Source: Rhodoferax sp. U11-2br (GTDB lineage Bacteria > Pseudomonadota > Gammaproteobacteria > Burkholderiales > Burkholderiaceae_C). From it: a DNA stretch of 64,000 nucleotides. The DNA lies in the NCBI RefSeq assembly GCF_018619435.1, contig NZ_JAHFZF010000003.1, positions 124,001 through 188,000 of the forward strand, given 5' to 3'. The notes under the pieces were generated by a model. That model was not told the DNA's origin and made no database searches. It saw only the letters and a program-made list of their open reading frames with translations. Positions 40,452 through 49,993 of this stretch are shown one piece after another; position 1 is the first letter of the stretch, and every line of letters begins with the position of its first letter. The translations under genes and the position numbers were made by a program.

Positions 40452-41339
40452 ATGGCTCGACCCTCGCTTTCCACTGTCACAGAACTGCTCAAACCGATTA
40501 CCTGGTTTCCGCCCATGTGGGCTTTTTCATGCGGTGTTGTGGCTTCTGCACAGAGCTTCGGCGCAAACTGGGGACTCATTTGTTTGGGATTGGTGCTGAC
40601 TGGGCCGTTGGTCTGTGCCAGCAGTCAAGCCGTGAATGATTGGTTTGACCGCCATGTGGATGCCATCAATGAGCCCAACCGGCCTATTCCGTCCGGGCGT
40701 ATGCCGGGTCGCTGGGGGCTCTACATTGCTGTCTTGTGGACTGTTTTGTCCTTGATCTGGGCCTGGGGCTTGGGCACTTGGGGCTTTTGGGCTTGCGCCT
40801 TGGGGTTGTTGCTCGCCTGGGCCTACAGTGCCCCCCCTTTTCGTCTGAAACTCAATGGCTGGTGGGGCAATACGGCCTGTGCTTTGAGTTATGAAGGTTT
40901 GGCCTGGGTCACCGGTGGTGCGGTGATGCTGGGTGGTGCCTTGCCACATGTTGAGTCCCTGCTTCTGGCTTTGCTTTACAGCGTGGGGGCCCATGGCATC
41001 ATGACGCTCAATGATTTCAAGGCCATTGAAGGTGACAAGCAGATGGGCGTGCGCTCATTGCCTGTACAACTTGGTCCACTGGGGGCCGCCCAGGCTGCCT
41101 GCGTCATCATGCTTGTTCCGCAACTGGTGGTGGTTGGGTTGTTGGTGTCCTGGTCGCAACCCTGGCATGCAGCAGGCGTCTTGGTGCTTGTGCTGGCGCA
41201 ACTCCCTCTGATGCTGTCTTTTGTGCGTCAGCCGATTGACAAGGCTTTGATGCTCAGTGCTTTCGGCGTTCCACTGTATGTGTCTGGCATGATGGTCAGT
41301 GCTTGGGCGTTGCATTTCCTTCACCAGGTGTCAGCATGA
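40452..41339 (+). CDS. bchG: Bacteriochlorophyll synthase (geranylgeranyl transferase)
   Basis: A 295-residue UbiA-family membrane prenyltransferase that attaches the C20 alcohol to bacteriochlorophyllide a. Landmarks: LKPITWFPPMWAFSCG, the Asp-rich NDWFDRHVDAINEPNRPIPSG, and the second loop NDFKAIEGDKQMGVRSLP. ATG 40452 matches the family N-terminus; a TTG 24 bases upstream is open but lies in the promoter. The stop overlaps bch2 (ATGA). Confidence 0.96.
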   Translation: MARPSLSTVTELLKPITWFPPMWAFSCGVVASAQSFGANWGLICLGLVLTGPLVCASSQAVNDWFDRHVDAINEPNRPIPSGRMPGRWGLYIAVLWTVLSLIWAWGLGTWGFWACALGLLLAWAYSAPPFRLKLNGWWGNTACALSYEGLAWVTGGAVMLGGALPHVESLLLALLYSVGAHGIMTLNDFKAIEGDKQMGVRSLPVQLGPLGAAQAACVIMLVPQLVVVGLLVSWSQPWHAAGVLVLVLAQLPLMLSFVRQPIDKALMLSAFGVPLYVSGMMVSAWALHFLHQVSA

Positions 41340-42697
41340 GTTCAACACGTGTGTTTGGTTGGCTGGATGTGGCAAGACTGGGTTTGGTGCAGGCCTGTAT
41401 GGGGGCGGTGGTGGTGGTCACGACATCCACACTCAACCGCATCATGGTGGTTGAGTTGGCGCTGCCGGCGCTGTTGCCAGGTGCTGTGGTGGCGCTGCAC
41501 TATCTGGTGCAGATGGTTCGGCCACGGATGGGATTTGGCGCGGATCAGGGGCGGCGCTGTACGCCCTGGATGCTGGGTGGTGTGATCGTGCTTGCCCTGG
41601 GTGGGGTGTTGGCATCGGTTGCCACGGTGCTGATGCAAACCACGTTTGGTCTGGGTTTGGTCCTATGTGTTGTTGCGTTTTCCATGATCGGCCTGGGTGT
41701 GAGTGCTTGTGGCACATCCTTGTTGGTATTGATGGCCAAGCGCGTGCCTGACAGCCGCCGCGCCCCTGCGGCCACCCTAGTGTGGATGATGATGATTTTT
41801 GGCTTTGCGATGACAGCTATCACCGTGGGCAAACTGATTGATCCCTACACGCCTGAGCAACTCATTCGTGTGACTGCCGGTTTGGCGGTGCTGGTGGTGG
41901 CTGTGGCCGCATTGAGTTTGTGGGGGCTCGAAGGAAGGGGCCCCGAAGGCACCGATGCCGCTCCTGCACATGCTGCGCCGGGTGAACGCTCCGCCCGCCA
42001 GTTCAAGGAAACACTTGTTCAGGTCTGGCGTGAGCCTCAGGCCAGAACCTTCACCATTTTTGTGTTTTTGTCCATGCTGGCCTACAGCGCGCAAGATTTG
42101 ATTCTTGAGCCTTTTGCCGGTGATGTGTTTGGCATGACACCCGGGCAGACCACGCAGTTGGCTGGTTTTCAGCATGGTGCGGTTTTGGCGGGCATGTTAT
42201 GGGTGGCCTTGGTGGGTTGGGAGCGTGTCAAAGGCCGATTGGGCAGTGTTCACAGCTGGATGGTCTGGGGCTGTGTGCTTTCGGCATTTGCCATGGTGGG
42301 TTTGGCGATGGCTGGTGTCCAGGGAAACAATTGGCCCCTGAAGTTCAATATTGTTGTGCTCGGTGTTGCTAATGGCGCCTTTTCTATTGCGGCCATTGCC
42401 ACCATGATGCGTTTGTCCACCCAGGGTGCCCATGGCAATGAAGGCACCCGCATGGGCTTGTGGGGTGCTGCCCAAGCGATTGCTTTTGGGCTGGGTGGCC
42501 TTCTGGGCACCGCCGCCAGCGACATGGCGCATTGGCTGATGGCCTCCAGTGGGCTGGCCTACTCATCGGTTTTTGGTTTTGAGGCTGTGATGTTTGCGTT
42601 GTCGGCGTGGTGCGCTATTTTGGTGAATCGCAATGGTGTCGTGGCTGAGCAGGCCCCAGCTTATTTTTCAACGGAATTGCAAAGGGTGCAGTCATGA
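41336..42697 (+). CDS. Bch2/PucC-like BCD family transporter
   Basis: A 453-residue, about 12-span protein, the third PucC/LhaA paralogue in the cluster. It occupies the usual place of bch2 (ORF428) between bchG and bchP and keeps TSTLNRIMVVELALPALLP and YSAQDLILEPFAGDVFGMT. Members are thought to deliver bacteriochlorophyll or help antenna assembly. It overlaps both neighbours by 4 bases (ATGA), so it is translated with bchG and bchP. Confidence 0.92.
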   Translation: MSSTRVFGWLDVARLGLVQACMGAVVVVTTSTLNRIMVVELALPALLPGAVVALHYLVQMVRPRMGFGADQGRRCTPWMLGGVIVLALGGVLASVATVLMQTTFGLGLVLCVVAFSMIGLGVSACGTSLLVLMAKRVPDSRRAPAATLVWMMMIFGFAMTAITVGKLIDPYTPEQLIRVTAGLAVLVVAVAALSLWGLEGRGPEGTDAAPAHAAPGERSARQFKETLVQVWREPQARTFTIFVFLSMLAYSAQDLILEPFAGDVFGMTPGQTTQLAGFQHGAVLAGMLWVALVGWERVKGRLGSVHSWMVWGCVLSAFAMVGLAMAGVQGNNWPLKFNIVVLGVANGAFSIAAIATMMRLSTQGAHGNEGTRMGLWGAAQAIAFGLGGLLGTAASDMAHWLMASSGLAYSSVFGFEAVMFALSAWCAILVNRNGVVAEQAPAYFSTELQRVQS

Positions 42698-43887
42698 ATA
42701 CAAGCCAATACGATGTGGTGGTCGTTGGCGGAGGACCTTCTGGTGCGACGGCCGCAGATGATCTGGCACGACAGGGCTGGTCGGTGTTGTTGATGGATCG
42801 GCAAGGTCGCACCAAACCCTGTGGCGGCGCTATTCCGCCGCGGCTGATCAAGGACTTCGACATCCCAGACCACTTGCTGGTGGCCAAGGTGCGCTGTGCT
42901 CGCATGATTTCGCCCAAGAACAAGCAGGTGGACATTCACATCGAAAACGGGTTTGTCGCCATGGTCAACCGCGACAGCTTTGATGAGTGGCTGCGGGAGC
43001 GTGCGCAGACCCACGGTGCCACGCGCCTGCGCGCCTTGTGTGACAAGATCACCCGCGATGCCGACGGTGTCGCCCGTGTGCACTTCAACCCGGTGACAGC
43101 GCAGGGGCTGGGTGAGCCCGACAGCGTGCGTGCCCGCATGGTGGTGGCGGCCGATGGTGCGCGATCAGAAATTGCCCGCCAGCACATCGAAGGCGCAGAC
43201 CGGACCAAATACGTCTTTGCCTACCACGAGATCGTTCGCGCGCCGACGCAGGACCCAACCCATGATCCGGAGCGTTGTGACGTTTATTACCAGGGGCCGA
43301 TTTCGCCCGACTTTTACGGCTGGGTGTTTCCCCATGGTGACACCATGAGTGTGGGCACGGGCAGCGCTGACAAAGGCTTCTCACTGCGTGGTTCGGTGGG
43401 CAAACTGCGCGAGATCGCGGGCCTGAGCGAGGTCGAAACCCTGCGCCGTGAAGGGGCCCCGATTCCGCTCAAACCTCTGCCACGTTGGGAGAATGGCCGC
43501 GACATTGTGCTTACTGGCGACGCGGCCGGTGTGGTGGCGCCTGCATCAGGTGAAGGGATTTATTACGCCATGGCCTGTGGGCGTATGGTGGCGGAAGCGG
43601 TCCAACAGGCGCTCAAGACCGGTGATGCCGCCTGTTTGAAACTGGCGCGCAAACAATTCCTCAAAGAACATGGCCGGGTCTTCTGGATTCTTGGCTTGCT
43701 GCAACATTTCTGGTACCAGAACGACAAGCGCCGTGAGCGCTTTGTCAAAGTCTGTGAAGACCCCGATGTGCAGCGCCTGACCTTTGAGTCCTACATGAAC
43801 AAAAAACTGGTACGCAAAAAACCCATGGCCCATATCCGTATCTTCTTCAAAGACTTGGCGCATTTGCTGGGCTTCGCCCGCGTATGA
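42694..43887 (+). CDS. bchP: Geranylgeranyl reductase
   Basis: A 397-residue FAD enzyme that reduces the geranylgeranyl tail of bacteriochlorophyll to phytyl. N-terminal VVVVGGGPSGATAADDLARQG binds FAD; RQGRTKPCGGAIPPRLIKDF, WVFPHGDTMSVGTGS and LTGDAAGVVAPASGEGIYYAM are family hallmarks. It overlaps both bch2 and tspO by 4 bases. Confidence 0.97.
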   Translation: MNTSQYDVVVVGGGPSGATAADDLARQGWSVLLMDRQGRTKPCGGAIPPRLIKDFDIPDHLLVAKVRCARMISPKNKQVDIHIENGFVAMVNRDSFDEWLRERAQTHGATRLRALCDKITRDADGVARVHFNPVTAQGLGEPDSVRARMVVAADGARSEIARQHIEGADRTKYVFAYHEIVRAPTQDPTHDPERCDVYYQGPISPDFYGWVFPHGDTMSVGTGSADKGFSLRGSVGKLREIAGLSEVETLRREGAPIPLKPLPRWENGRDIVLTGDAAGVVAPASGEGIYYAMACGRMVAEAVQQALKTGDAACLKLARKQFLKEHGRVFWILGLLQHFWYQNDKRRERFVKVCEDPDVQRLTFESYMNKKLVRKKPMAHIRIFFKDLAHLLGFARV

Positions 43888-44369
43888 AGCGTTTTGGTGG
43901 GTGGCAAACCCTGCTTATTGCTTTTGTCTTCAGTTTTGGCACGGCCAGCATTGGCTCTTGGCTGACCGATTTGGGTCCGTGGTATTTTTCACTCAAACAA
44001 CCGTCCTGGAAACCACCAGATGCTGCTTTTGGGGTGATCTGGTCGGTGATCTTCTTTTTGCTGGTGTTCAGCGGCTCATTGGCCTGGACTGCTGCGCCCA
44101 CCAGGGCGCGAAAGCGCTTTGTGTTGGGCCTGTTTGTGGTCAATGCCCTGGTCAATATGCTTTGGAGTGCGCTCTACTTCGGCCTGCATAGGCCTGACTG
44201 GGCCATGGTCGAGTGGGTCGCCTTGTGGCTCTCGGTGTTTTCGCTGGTGTGGTTCTTGTGGCGTGAATCGCGCTGGGCGTCCATCTTTATCTTGCCTTAC
44301 CTGGCCTGGGTGAGTGCGGCTGGTGTCCTGAATTGGACCACCATTGCGCTCAACGGGCCGTTTGCTTAA
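43884..44369 (+). CDS. tspO: TspO/MBR tryptophan-rich sensory protein
   Basis: A 161-residue five-helix outer or inner membrane protein of the TspO family. Landmarks: WYFSLKQPSWKPPDAAFGVIWSV split over two helices, ALVNMLWSALYFGLHRPDWA and PYLAWVSAAGVLNW. In Rhodobacter TspO binds tetrapyrroles and damps photosynthesis gene expression in oxygen. Its start overlaps bchP (ATGA), tying it to pigment synthesis, and its 3' end overlaps the convergent bchO by 20 bases. Confidence 0.96.
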   Translation: MKRFGGWQTLLIAFVFSFGTASIGSWLTDLGPWYFSLKQPSWKPPDAAFGVIWSVIFFLLVFSGSLAWTAAPTRARKRFVLGLFVVNALVNMLWSALYFGLHRPDWAMVEWVALWLSVFSLVWFLWRESRWASIFILPYLAWVSAAGVLNWTTIALNGPFA

Positions 44370-45249
44370 CCCACGCCAGGATCTGTTCGCTCACGACAGC
44401 AGGCGCTTCTTCGTGGGCCAGGTGACCCAGGCCAGCCAGGGTTCGGCTGGTGGTGTTGGGCAAGAGGTTCATGGTTTCAGCGGCCAGGCTCGCCGGGATG
44501 GTCCGGTCGTTTGCCCCCAATAGCATGAAGACCGGGCCCGTCAGTTGCGGCAACTGTTGCGCGAGCCGGTGTAGCCGCCAGGCGGCCATCATGGCCAAGA
44601 CACCCCTGACATGTGACGGTGTTTGCAACAGCTTTTGGTAGTAACCCAGTGCCACCTCGTCCAGATGCGAGCCGGTGCTTTGCAACAAATTACGCACTAC
44701 CGCTGGTTTGGCTGCCTGCTTGGCAAACAACACGCCTGACAAAGGGTTGAGGGCCAGCAATTTGGCGGTTGGCGGAAACAGCCAACTGGCCAAACCGGTC
44801 AAAGGTAACCAAGCCGGGTTCAGGCCAATCAGCGTGGGGGTTGGGCCTTTGCCATGTTTGAGGATGAGTTGCGCCCCCACTGCCGCACCTGCTGAGTGTC
44901 CGATGATGGCACTTGGCCACAGCTTCAAATGGTTCAGCAGGTCGGCCAGACTGGTCGCCATGTGGTCGAGCGAATTGCTCTTTTTGGTGTTCCAGTAGCT
45001 GAACGCATGTCCGGGCAGATCCGGGCAGATCACGGTATGGTGTTTAGCTAGGCTTAGCACCAGGTCGCGCCAGGAGTGTGTCGATGCACCGGTGCCATGC
45101 AACAGCAGCAACACCGGGCCATGGCCAAAGGTCTGCACATGCCAGACCTGACCATGAACTGTGACAAAACGGCTGTGTGAGGTGTGTGGCCAGCTCTTGC
45201 GGTTGGCCTCCCAGTCCATGGGCGGGTAGAACGTGTCCCAGAGGGCCAT
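44350..45249 (-). CDS. bchO: BchO alpha/beta hydrolase
   Basis: A 299-residue alpha/beta hydrolase-fold protein of the magnesium chelatase-associated BchO family. The oxyanion-hole HGTGASTHSW, nucleophile elbow IIGHSAGAAVG, and the C-terminal LGHLAHEEAP with the catalytic His are visible. Its exact reaction is not established. It is directly after bchD with no gap, in the order bchI-bchD-bchO known from other purple bacteria. Confidence 0.93.
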   Translation of the reverse strand: MALWDTFYPPMDWEANRKSWPHTSHSRFVTVHGQVWHVQTFGHGPVLLLLHGTGASTHSWRDLVLSLAKHHTVICPDLPGHAFSYWNTKKSNSLDHMATSLADLLNHLKLWPSAIIGHSAGAAVGAQLILKHGKGPTPTLIGLNPAWLPLTGLASWLFPPTAKLLALNPLSGVLFAKQAAKPAVVRNLLQSTGSHLDEVALGYYQKLLQTPSHVRGVLAMMAAWRLHRLAQQLPQLTGPVFMLLGANDRTIPASLAAETMNLLPNTTSRTLAGLGHLAHEEAPAVVSEQILAWVKQTAR

Positions 45250-47052
45250 TCAGGCTCTGCGCACCTGCGCACTCAGGTCTTGCACCACCGACGCCATACG
45301 TTGCGCCTGGACATAGGGCATCGGGAAATAGTTGGCGCCCATCAAATTGGCCAGGTTCTGGGCCTGTGGTTCAGGTTGTGGCGCAGTGTCGATCCACAGA
45401 GAGGGGTAACCCGTCAGGCGCCAATGCTGCGCCAGGGTTTGGGCATCTTCCCGCGCCTGCGCTCGGCCACCGGTGCCGGCCAGACTGACATTGGCGCGAC
45501 CGTCGCTCAGGATCACCAGCATCGGGGTGGAACCAGCGCGGTGCAGCATCTGGGCTTGCAACAAGGCCGCCTGGATGCCACTGGCCAGCGGTGTACCGCC
45601 ACCACCGGGCAGGCCGCCCAGCGCGCGTTTGGCACGCACCAGCGACCGTGTCGGGGGTAACAGCACCTGGGCTGTGGCGAGCCGAAAACCAATCACACAG
45701 ACACTGTCGCGCCGGGCATAAGACTGTTCCAGCAGCAGTTCCACCGCACCTTTGGCCTCGGCAAGCCGGTGTTGTGCGGCCGAGCCGGAGGCATCGAGCG
45801 CAAAAATCAGGCAGGACGGTGTCTGTTGGGCGTAACGTTGCACATGGAAGTCGTCGCTGCGAATGACCACACGCCCGGAACCTGGGTTGTTCTGCCGCAG
45901 CCGTTGTTTGGGGGCCGCGTTCACCAGCGTGGCCAGCACGTGCAGACGCGCGCCCGCACTGGGCTTGCCGGGTCTCGGTGTCAGTGGCCGACCACGCAGC
46001 TTGCTGGTCTTGGCCTGGCCACTGTTGCCCAGCCCGTGCGCTGCCTTGGTACTGGCTTTGCCCATGAGCAGGCGGTCCAGCAGCTTGGGTGGCAAGCTGG
46101 CCAAGGCAGCGGCGAGCAACACGTCTTCCAGTGCCTCCTGGGGTGGCTCGGGCTCCTGCTCGTCTTCTGGCGGTGGCTCGGGTGGGTCACTCTCGGGTTC
46201 TTGTTCCGGCGGCTGTTCTTCCGGCTCTTCGGGTGGTGGTGGCTCTTGTTCCTCGTCCTGAGCTTGGGCGGGCATGCGGGTGGCACGTGGTCCCAGCACC
46301 AGTCGGGCCGCCAGCTGTAGATCGCTTTGCTCGACCGCGTCACGGCCTTCCAAAGCCGCACAGACGCAGGCCAGGCGCAGCGCCATGAGGGGCGGGCGCA
46401 AGCTGTCCACGCCTAGCGCGAGTGCGGTCTGGCACAGCGCTTCTACCTGTTCGTGGCTGGTTTGCATCTGCTGCAGCAGCGCGATGGCTTCCTGCAGCTC
46501 AGATTGCCCCAGCGCTTCCAGCGTGTTGTTGCTTTGCGCCATGGAGACATCACGCAAATCCAGCCATAGGCCCAGCCGTTCGGTCAATCCTTGTGCTGCA
46601 CAGGCTTCGTCTTCTTCGGATTCGTCCAGCGCAATCACCGAAAACTGCGCCGGGCTGGTGATGTGGGCGTGGGTCGCATGCACCTGGCCCTTGTCCTGCG
46701 CCTGGGCAATGTGGGCACTGACCTTGGAGGGCAGGCGCTCGGCCATGGGCAGCACAATCACACCACCATGGGCTTGTGCCAGCAGCCCGGGCTGGTGCAC
46801 CACCTGGCCTGTTTGCAGCGTGGCCGCCAGGTCCATACCGCCTAACAGGCGTTCGTCATCGACCTGACCGGGTACCCGGAAGGTCTTGAGTGAGGAGGCC
46901 TTGAGCAGCTGCAGCCAGTTGTCGCGCACCGGGCCATGTGCGGCGCGCAACCAGATGCCACCCAGGCGTACCGGGTCCACCTGCAGCGCCATCAGCGCCA
47001 GCTGTGCATCCTGCCAAGCCTGGTCAGCTTGTGACAGGCCGGGGGTGTTCAT
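45250..47052 (-). CDS. bchD: Magnesium chelatase subunit D
   Basis: A 600-residue subunit with three parts: a degenerate AAA+ domain (about 1-255), a Glu/Pro-rich acidic linker (about 264-310), and a C-terminal von Willebrand A domain with metal-binding DASGS (near 424). BchD bridges the BchI ring to BchH. The degenerate ATPase lacks a proper P-loop, as is usual for BchD. Its start overlaps the bchI stop by 4 bases. Confidence 0.95.
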   Translation of the reverse strand: MNTPGLSQADQAWQDAQLALMALQVDPVRLGGIWLRAAHGPVRDNWLQLLKASSLKTFRVPGQVDDERLLGGMDLAATLQTGQVVHQPGLLAQAHGGVIVLPMAERLPSKVSAHIAQAQDKGQVHATHAHITSPAQFSVIALDESEEDEACAAQGLTERLGLWLDLRDVSMAQSNNTLEALGQSELQEAIALLQQMQTSHEQVEALCQTALALGVDSLRPPLMALRLACVCAALEGRDAVEQSDLQLAARLVLGPRATRMPAQAQDEEQEPPPPEEPEEQPPEQEPESDPPEPPPEDEQEPEPPQEALEDVLLAAALASLPPKLLDRLLMGKASTKAAHGLGNSGQAKTSKLRGRPLTPRPGKPSAGARLHVLATLVNAAPKQRLRQNNPGSGRVVIRSDDFHVQRYAQQTPSCLIFALDASGSAAQHRLAEAKGAVELLLEQSYARRDSVCVIGFRLATAQVLLPPTRSLVRAKRALGGLPGGGGTPLASGIQAALLQAQMLHRAGSTPMLVILSDGRANVSLAGTGGRAQAREDAQTLAQHWRLTGYPSLWIDTAPQPEPQAQNLANLMGANYFPMPYVQAQRMASVVQDLSAQVRRA

Positions 47053-48068
47053 GCAGGCAGCACCTCATCCATGGCACGCTGCACGCGCGTACCGGAACCG
47101 GTGTCGTCGAGCGGGTTGCGGCGCAAGCGGTGGCGCAGGGCCAGTGGTGCTATGGTGCGCAAGTGGCTGCGCTCGGCCACTTTGTCGCCCTGCAGTGCGG
47201 CGTAGGCGCGGGTGGCACGCAACAGCGTCAGCTCGGCGCGCAAGCCGTCGGTGCCAAGTTTGTGGCACAAGGTGGCGCAAGACATCAGCAGATCGTCCGA
47301 CACCTCCAGGTTCTGGATGAGTTTTTTGGCACGCACAATGCGCTGGCGCAGCTTGGTGTTGGCGTCTTCCCATTCGGCGCGGAAGGCCGTCGGGTTGCGC
47401 TCAAACGCGTCGCGGCGGCGTACCACCTGCACCCGCAGGTCCAGGTCTTGTGGTGTGCGCACCTCGACCGACAGGCCGAAGCGGTCCAGCAACTGTGGCC
47501 GCAATTCACCTTCTTCGGGGTTGCCACTGCCAACCAGCACAAAACGCGCCGGGTGGCGCACGCTCAGGCCTTCACGTTCCACCAGGTTTTCACCGGAGGC
47601 CGCCACGTCGATCAACAAGTCAACGATGTGGTCTTCGAGCAGATTGACTTCGTCGATGTACAAAAAGCCACGGTTGGCTTGGGCCAGCAGCCCAGGGGCA
47701 AACTTCTTGATACCTTGCGACAGGGCTTTTTCCAGGTCCAGTGCACCCACCACACGGTCTTCGGTGGCGCCCAACGGCAGGTCGACCACCGGCACCGCGC
47801 GCGTTTCAGTTTTTAACTTGTGACCGACTTGGGTCTGGCAGGCCTCACACAGCGAGCTGCCTGCCGGGTCGCAGCCGTAGGCGCAATCTTTGACCACTTT
47901 GATGGGGGGCAACAGGTCCGCCAGGGCCCGCACGGCGGTGGATTTGCCGGTGCCCCGGTCACCCAGGACCAGGACACCACCGATGGTGGGATCGACGGCC
48001 AGCATCTGGATGGCCAGCCGCATTTCTTCTTGTCCGACGATTGCTGCAAAAGGGAAAGTGAGTGCCAT
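47049..48068 (-). CDS. bchI: Magnesium chelatase ATPase subunit I
   Basis: A 339-residue AAA+ ATPase. The P-loop is LGDRGTGKSTAVRAL; GFLYIDEVNLLEDHIVD is Walker B, and GNPEEGELRPQLLDRFGL sensor 1. It hydrolyses ATP to drive Mg insertion into protoporphyrin IX by BchH. It is first in bchI-bchD-bchO and has an exact PpsR-type operator 54-71 bases upstream. No good ribosome binding site precedes the ATG. Confidence 0.97.
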   Translation of the reverse strand: MALTFPFAAIVGQEEMRLAIQMLAVDPTIGGVLVLGDRGTGKSTAVRALADLLPPIKVVKDCAYGCDPAGSSLCEACQTQVGHKLKTETRAVPVVDLPLGATEDRVVGALDLEKALSQGIKKFAPGLLAQANRGFLYIDEVNLLEDHIVDLLIDVAASGENLVEREGLSVRHPARFVLVGSGNPEEGELRPQLLDRFGLSVEVRTPQDLDLRVQVVRRRDAFERNPTAFRAEWEDANTKLRQRIVRAKKLIQNLEVSDDLLMSCATLCHKLGTDGLRAELTLLRATRAYAALQGDKVAERSHLRTIAPLALRHRLRRNPLDDTGSGTRVQRAMDEVLPA

Positions 48069-48121
48069 GAGATGTCCAAAAAAGAAACTCTGATCTGCTT
48101 CTGTCTCAACTCGACATCATA

Positions 48122-48139
48122 TGTCAATCTGGGTTGACA
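48122..48139. promoter_or_regulatory. PpsR/CrtJ operator upstream of bchI
   Basis: Exact TGT-N12-ACA palindrome. On the minus strand its right half gives TTGACA (48127-48122) as a possible -35 box for bchI, although no good -10 follows at 16-18 bases. It marks the right edge of the photosynthesis cluster. Confidence 0.8.
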
Positions 48140-48166
48140 TCTGCGGCTTTTGCAGCCCGGCAGGTG

Positions 48167-49087
48167 TCAAAAATCAGCGTCTGCTTCGTCTGTGGGCTTG
48201 CTTGGCGGTGTTTCTTCGGCGCTGGCGGCTGCCATTTCTGCCACCGCAGCGCGTACACCTGCCTTGTCACCGGCCCCGGCGAACTTGCTGTATTTGCCCA
48301 GCAGGCCAACCATCTGGCCGTAGATGCGCGGGTTGGCTGCCAGGCATTCGTGTTGTTCCATGAAGTCCGAGTCACCCGACAGGTTGCCCACCAAACCACC
48401 CGCCTCGGTGACCAGCAGCGAGCCAGCCGCCACATCCCAGGGTTGCAGGCCTTTTTCGAAAAAGCCGTCGGTGAAACCTGCGGCCACATAGGCCAGGTCA
48501 AGGGCGGCGGCACCGGGGCGGCGCACACCGGCGGTGCGTTGCATGATGTCACCCAGCATGCGCAGGTAGCTGGGCAGGTCATCACCGGGGCGGTAGGGGA
48601 AACCGGTGGAGATCAGGCACTCTTGCAGCCGGTTGCGTTTGGCGACCCGGATGCGGCGGTTGTTCATGTAAGACCCACGGCCCTTGGTTGCGGTGAACAG
48701 GTCGTTGCGGCTGGGGTCGTAAATGACGGCTTGTTCCACCTTGCCACGCACCGCCAGCGCGATGCTCACGCAGTAAACCGGCAGGCCGTGGATGAAGTTG
48801 GTGGTGCCGTCCAGCGGGTCGATGATCCAGACAAACTCGGAATCACGTGCGCCGTGTTCACGGCCGGACTCTTCAGCCCAGATGCCGTGGCCCGGGTACG
48901 CGCCCAGCAGGGTTTCGATGATCATCTGTTCGGAGGCCTGGTCGACCTCGGTGACAAAGTCGTTGACCTGTTTTTGCGAGACCCGCACGGATTCCACGTC
49001 GAGCGCGGCGCGGTTGATGATGGCCCCGGCAGCGCGGGCGGCTTTCACCGCCACATTGATCATTGGGTGCAGATTCGGAGAGTTCAT
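48167..49087 (-). CDS. suhB: Inositol-1-monophosphatase family protein
   Basis: A 306-residue metal-dependent phosphatase of the SuhB family. The metal sites [15 protein letters not shown] [20 protein letters not shown] and [17 protein letters not shown] are present. Start chosen at ATG 49087 ([21 protein letters not shown]) on family grounds; a longer upstream frame would intrude on the divergent trmJ promoter. The Lys/Glu/Ala-rich C-terminal extension is variable in the family. It is a housekeeping gene, divergent from trmJ as often seen in Burkholderiales. Confidence 0.93.
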   Translation of the reverse strand: MNSPNLHPMINVAVKAARAAGAIINRAALDVESVRVSQKQVNDFVTEVDQASEQMIIETLLGAYPGHGIWAEESGREHGARDSEFVWIIDPLDGTTNFIHGLPVYCVSIALAVRGKVEQAVIYDPSRNDLFTATKGRGSYMNNRRIRVAKRNRLQECLISTGFPYRPGDDLPSYLRMLGDIMQRTAGVRRPGAAALDLAYVAAGFTDGFFEKGLQPWDVAAGSLLVTEAGGLVGNLSGDSDFMEQHECLAANPRIYGQMVGLLGKYSKFAGAGDKAGVRAAVAEMAAASAEETPPSKPTDEADADF

Positions 49088-49198
49088 GGTGGCTCGGTAG
49101 TGACCATGCGGGCTCTTTGGCAAGTCTGCATGGTGAGTTGTGGAGTGGCGCAGCACCCTCGTGGGGCAGCGACAATCGGTCTATTTTAACGGCCCACC

Positions 49199-49984
49199 AT
49201 GAAGACCCGATTCATCCTGATCAACACCAGCCATGCCGGCAATGTCGGCGCCGCCGCGCGCGCCATGAAAACCATGGGTTTTGACGATCTGGTGCTGGTG
49301 GCGCCACGCTGGGCCAATGTGCTGCGCCGCGAGGAAACCATCCAGCGCGCCAGTGGCGCCACCGATGTGCTCAAGAACTGCCGCATTGTCGACACGCTCG
49401 ATGAGGCGCTGGACGGCATGAGCCACCTGTGCGCCACCGCCATGACCCCGCGCGACTTCGGCCCGCCCACGGTGCGGCCACGTGAGCATTTCCAGTCGCT
49501 CGTGAAACAGGAGCTTCTAGCCCAATCAGAACAAGGTCTGGAGGCCGAAAAGGCATCCAACTCTGGGGTGGCTTTCCTGTTTGGCTCGGAGCGTTTTGGC
49601 ATGGCCAACGAGGATGTGTACCGCTGCCATGTGTGCCTGAGCATCCCGAGCAACCCGCAGTTTGGCTCGCTGAACCTGGCCGCCGCCTTGCAGGTGATCG
49701 CTTATGACTGGCGCGAGGCCTTGGGTGGTTACCCGGTGCAATCGGCCACTGTGGCACCCAGCTTGGCCGACGCCGCGCAGGTGGCAGGCATGCTGGCGCA
49801 TCTGGAGCAGGCACTGGTGGCGATTGATTTCCTCGACCCGCAGGCCCCCAAAAAACTCATGCCTCGGCTCAACCAGCTGTTCAACCGTGCCGGTGTCACC
49901 CAGGAGGAAATCCACATCCTGCGTGGCATGGCCAAAATGATGCTCAAGGCCGCGCCGTCCGCGCCCTTGCCTGAATCCCACTAG
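49199..49984 (+). CDS. trmJ: tRNA (cytidine/uridine-2'-O-)-methyltransferase TrmJ
   Basis: A 261-residue SPOUT-class RNA methyltransferase modifying position 32 of tRNAs. The N-terminus FILINTSHAGNVGAAARAMK, then LFGSERFGMANED and the knot segment IPSNPQFGSLNLAAALQVIAYDWREA identify it. A short palindromic repeat (49511-49545) is in frame in a variable loop before the knot. cysE follows after 9 bases. Confidence 0.94.
   Translation: MKTRFILINTSHAGNVGAAARAMKTMGFDDLVLVAPRWANVLRREETIQRASGATDVLKNCRIVDTLDEALDGMSHLCATAMTPRDFGPPTVRPREHFQSLVKQELLAQSEQGLEAEKASNSGVAFLFGSERFGMANEDVYRCHVCLSIPSNPQFGSLNLAAALQVIAYDWREALGGYPVQSATVAPSLADAAQVAGMLAHLEQALVAIDFLDPQAPKKLMPRLNQLFNRAGVTQEEIHILRGMAKMMLKAAPSAPLPESH
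49511..49545. repeat. Short imperfect palindromic repeat, copy 2, inside trmJ
   Basis: GAGCTTCTAGCCC.ATCAGAACAAGGTCTGG aligns with the element at 50780-50815 (AGCTTCTAGCCC...CTGAATAAGGGCTGG) and more loosely with 2721-2756. It encodes part of a variable loop (LLAQSEQGLEAEKASN) of TrmJ, consistent with insertion of a small element into coding sequence. Confidence 0.45.
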
Positions 49985-49993
49985 ACTCAAACC

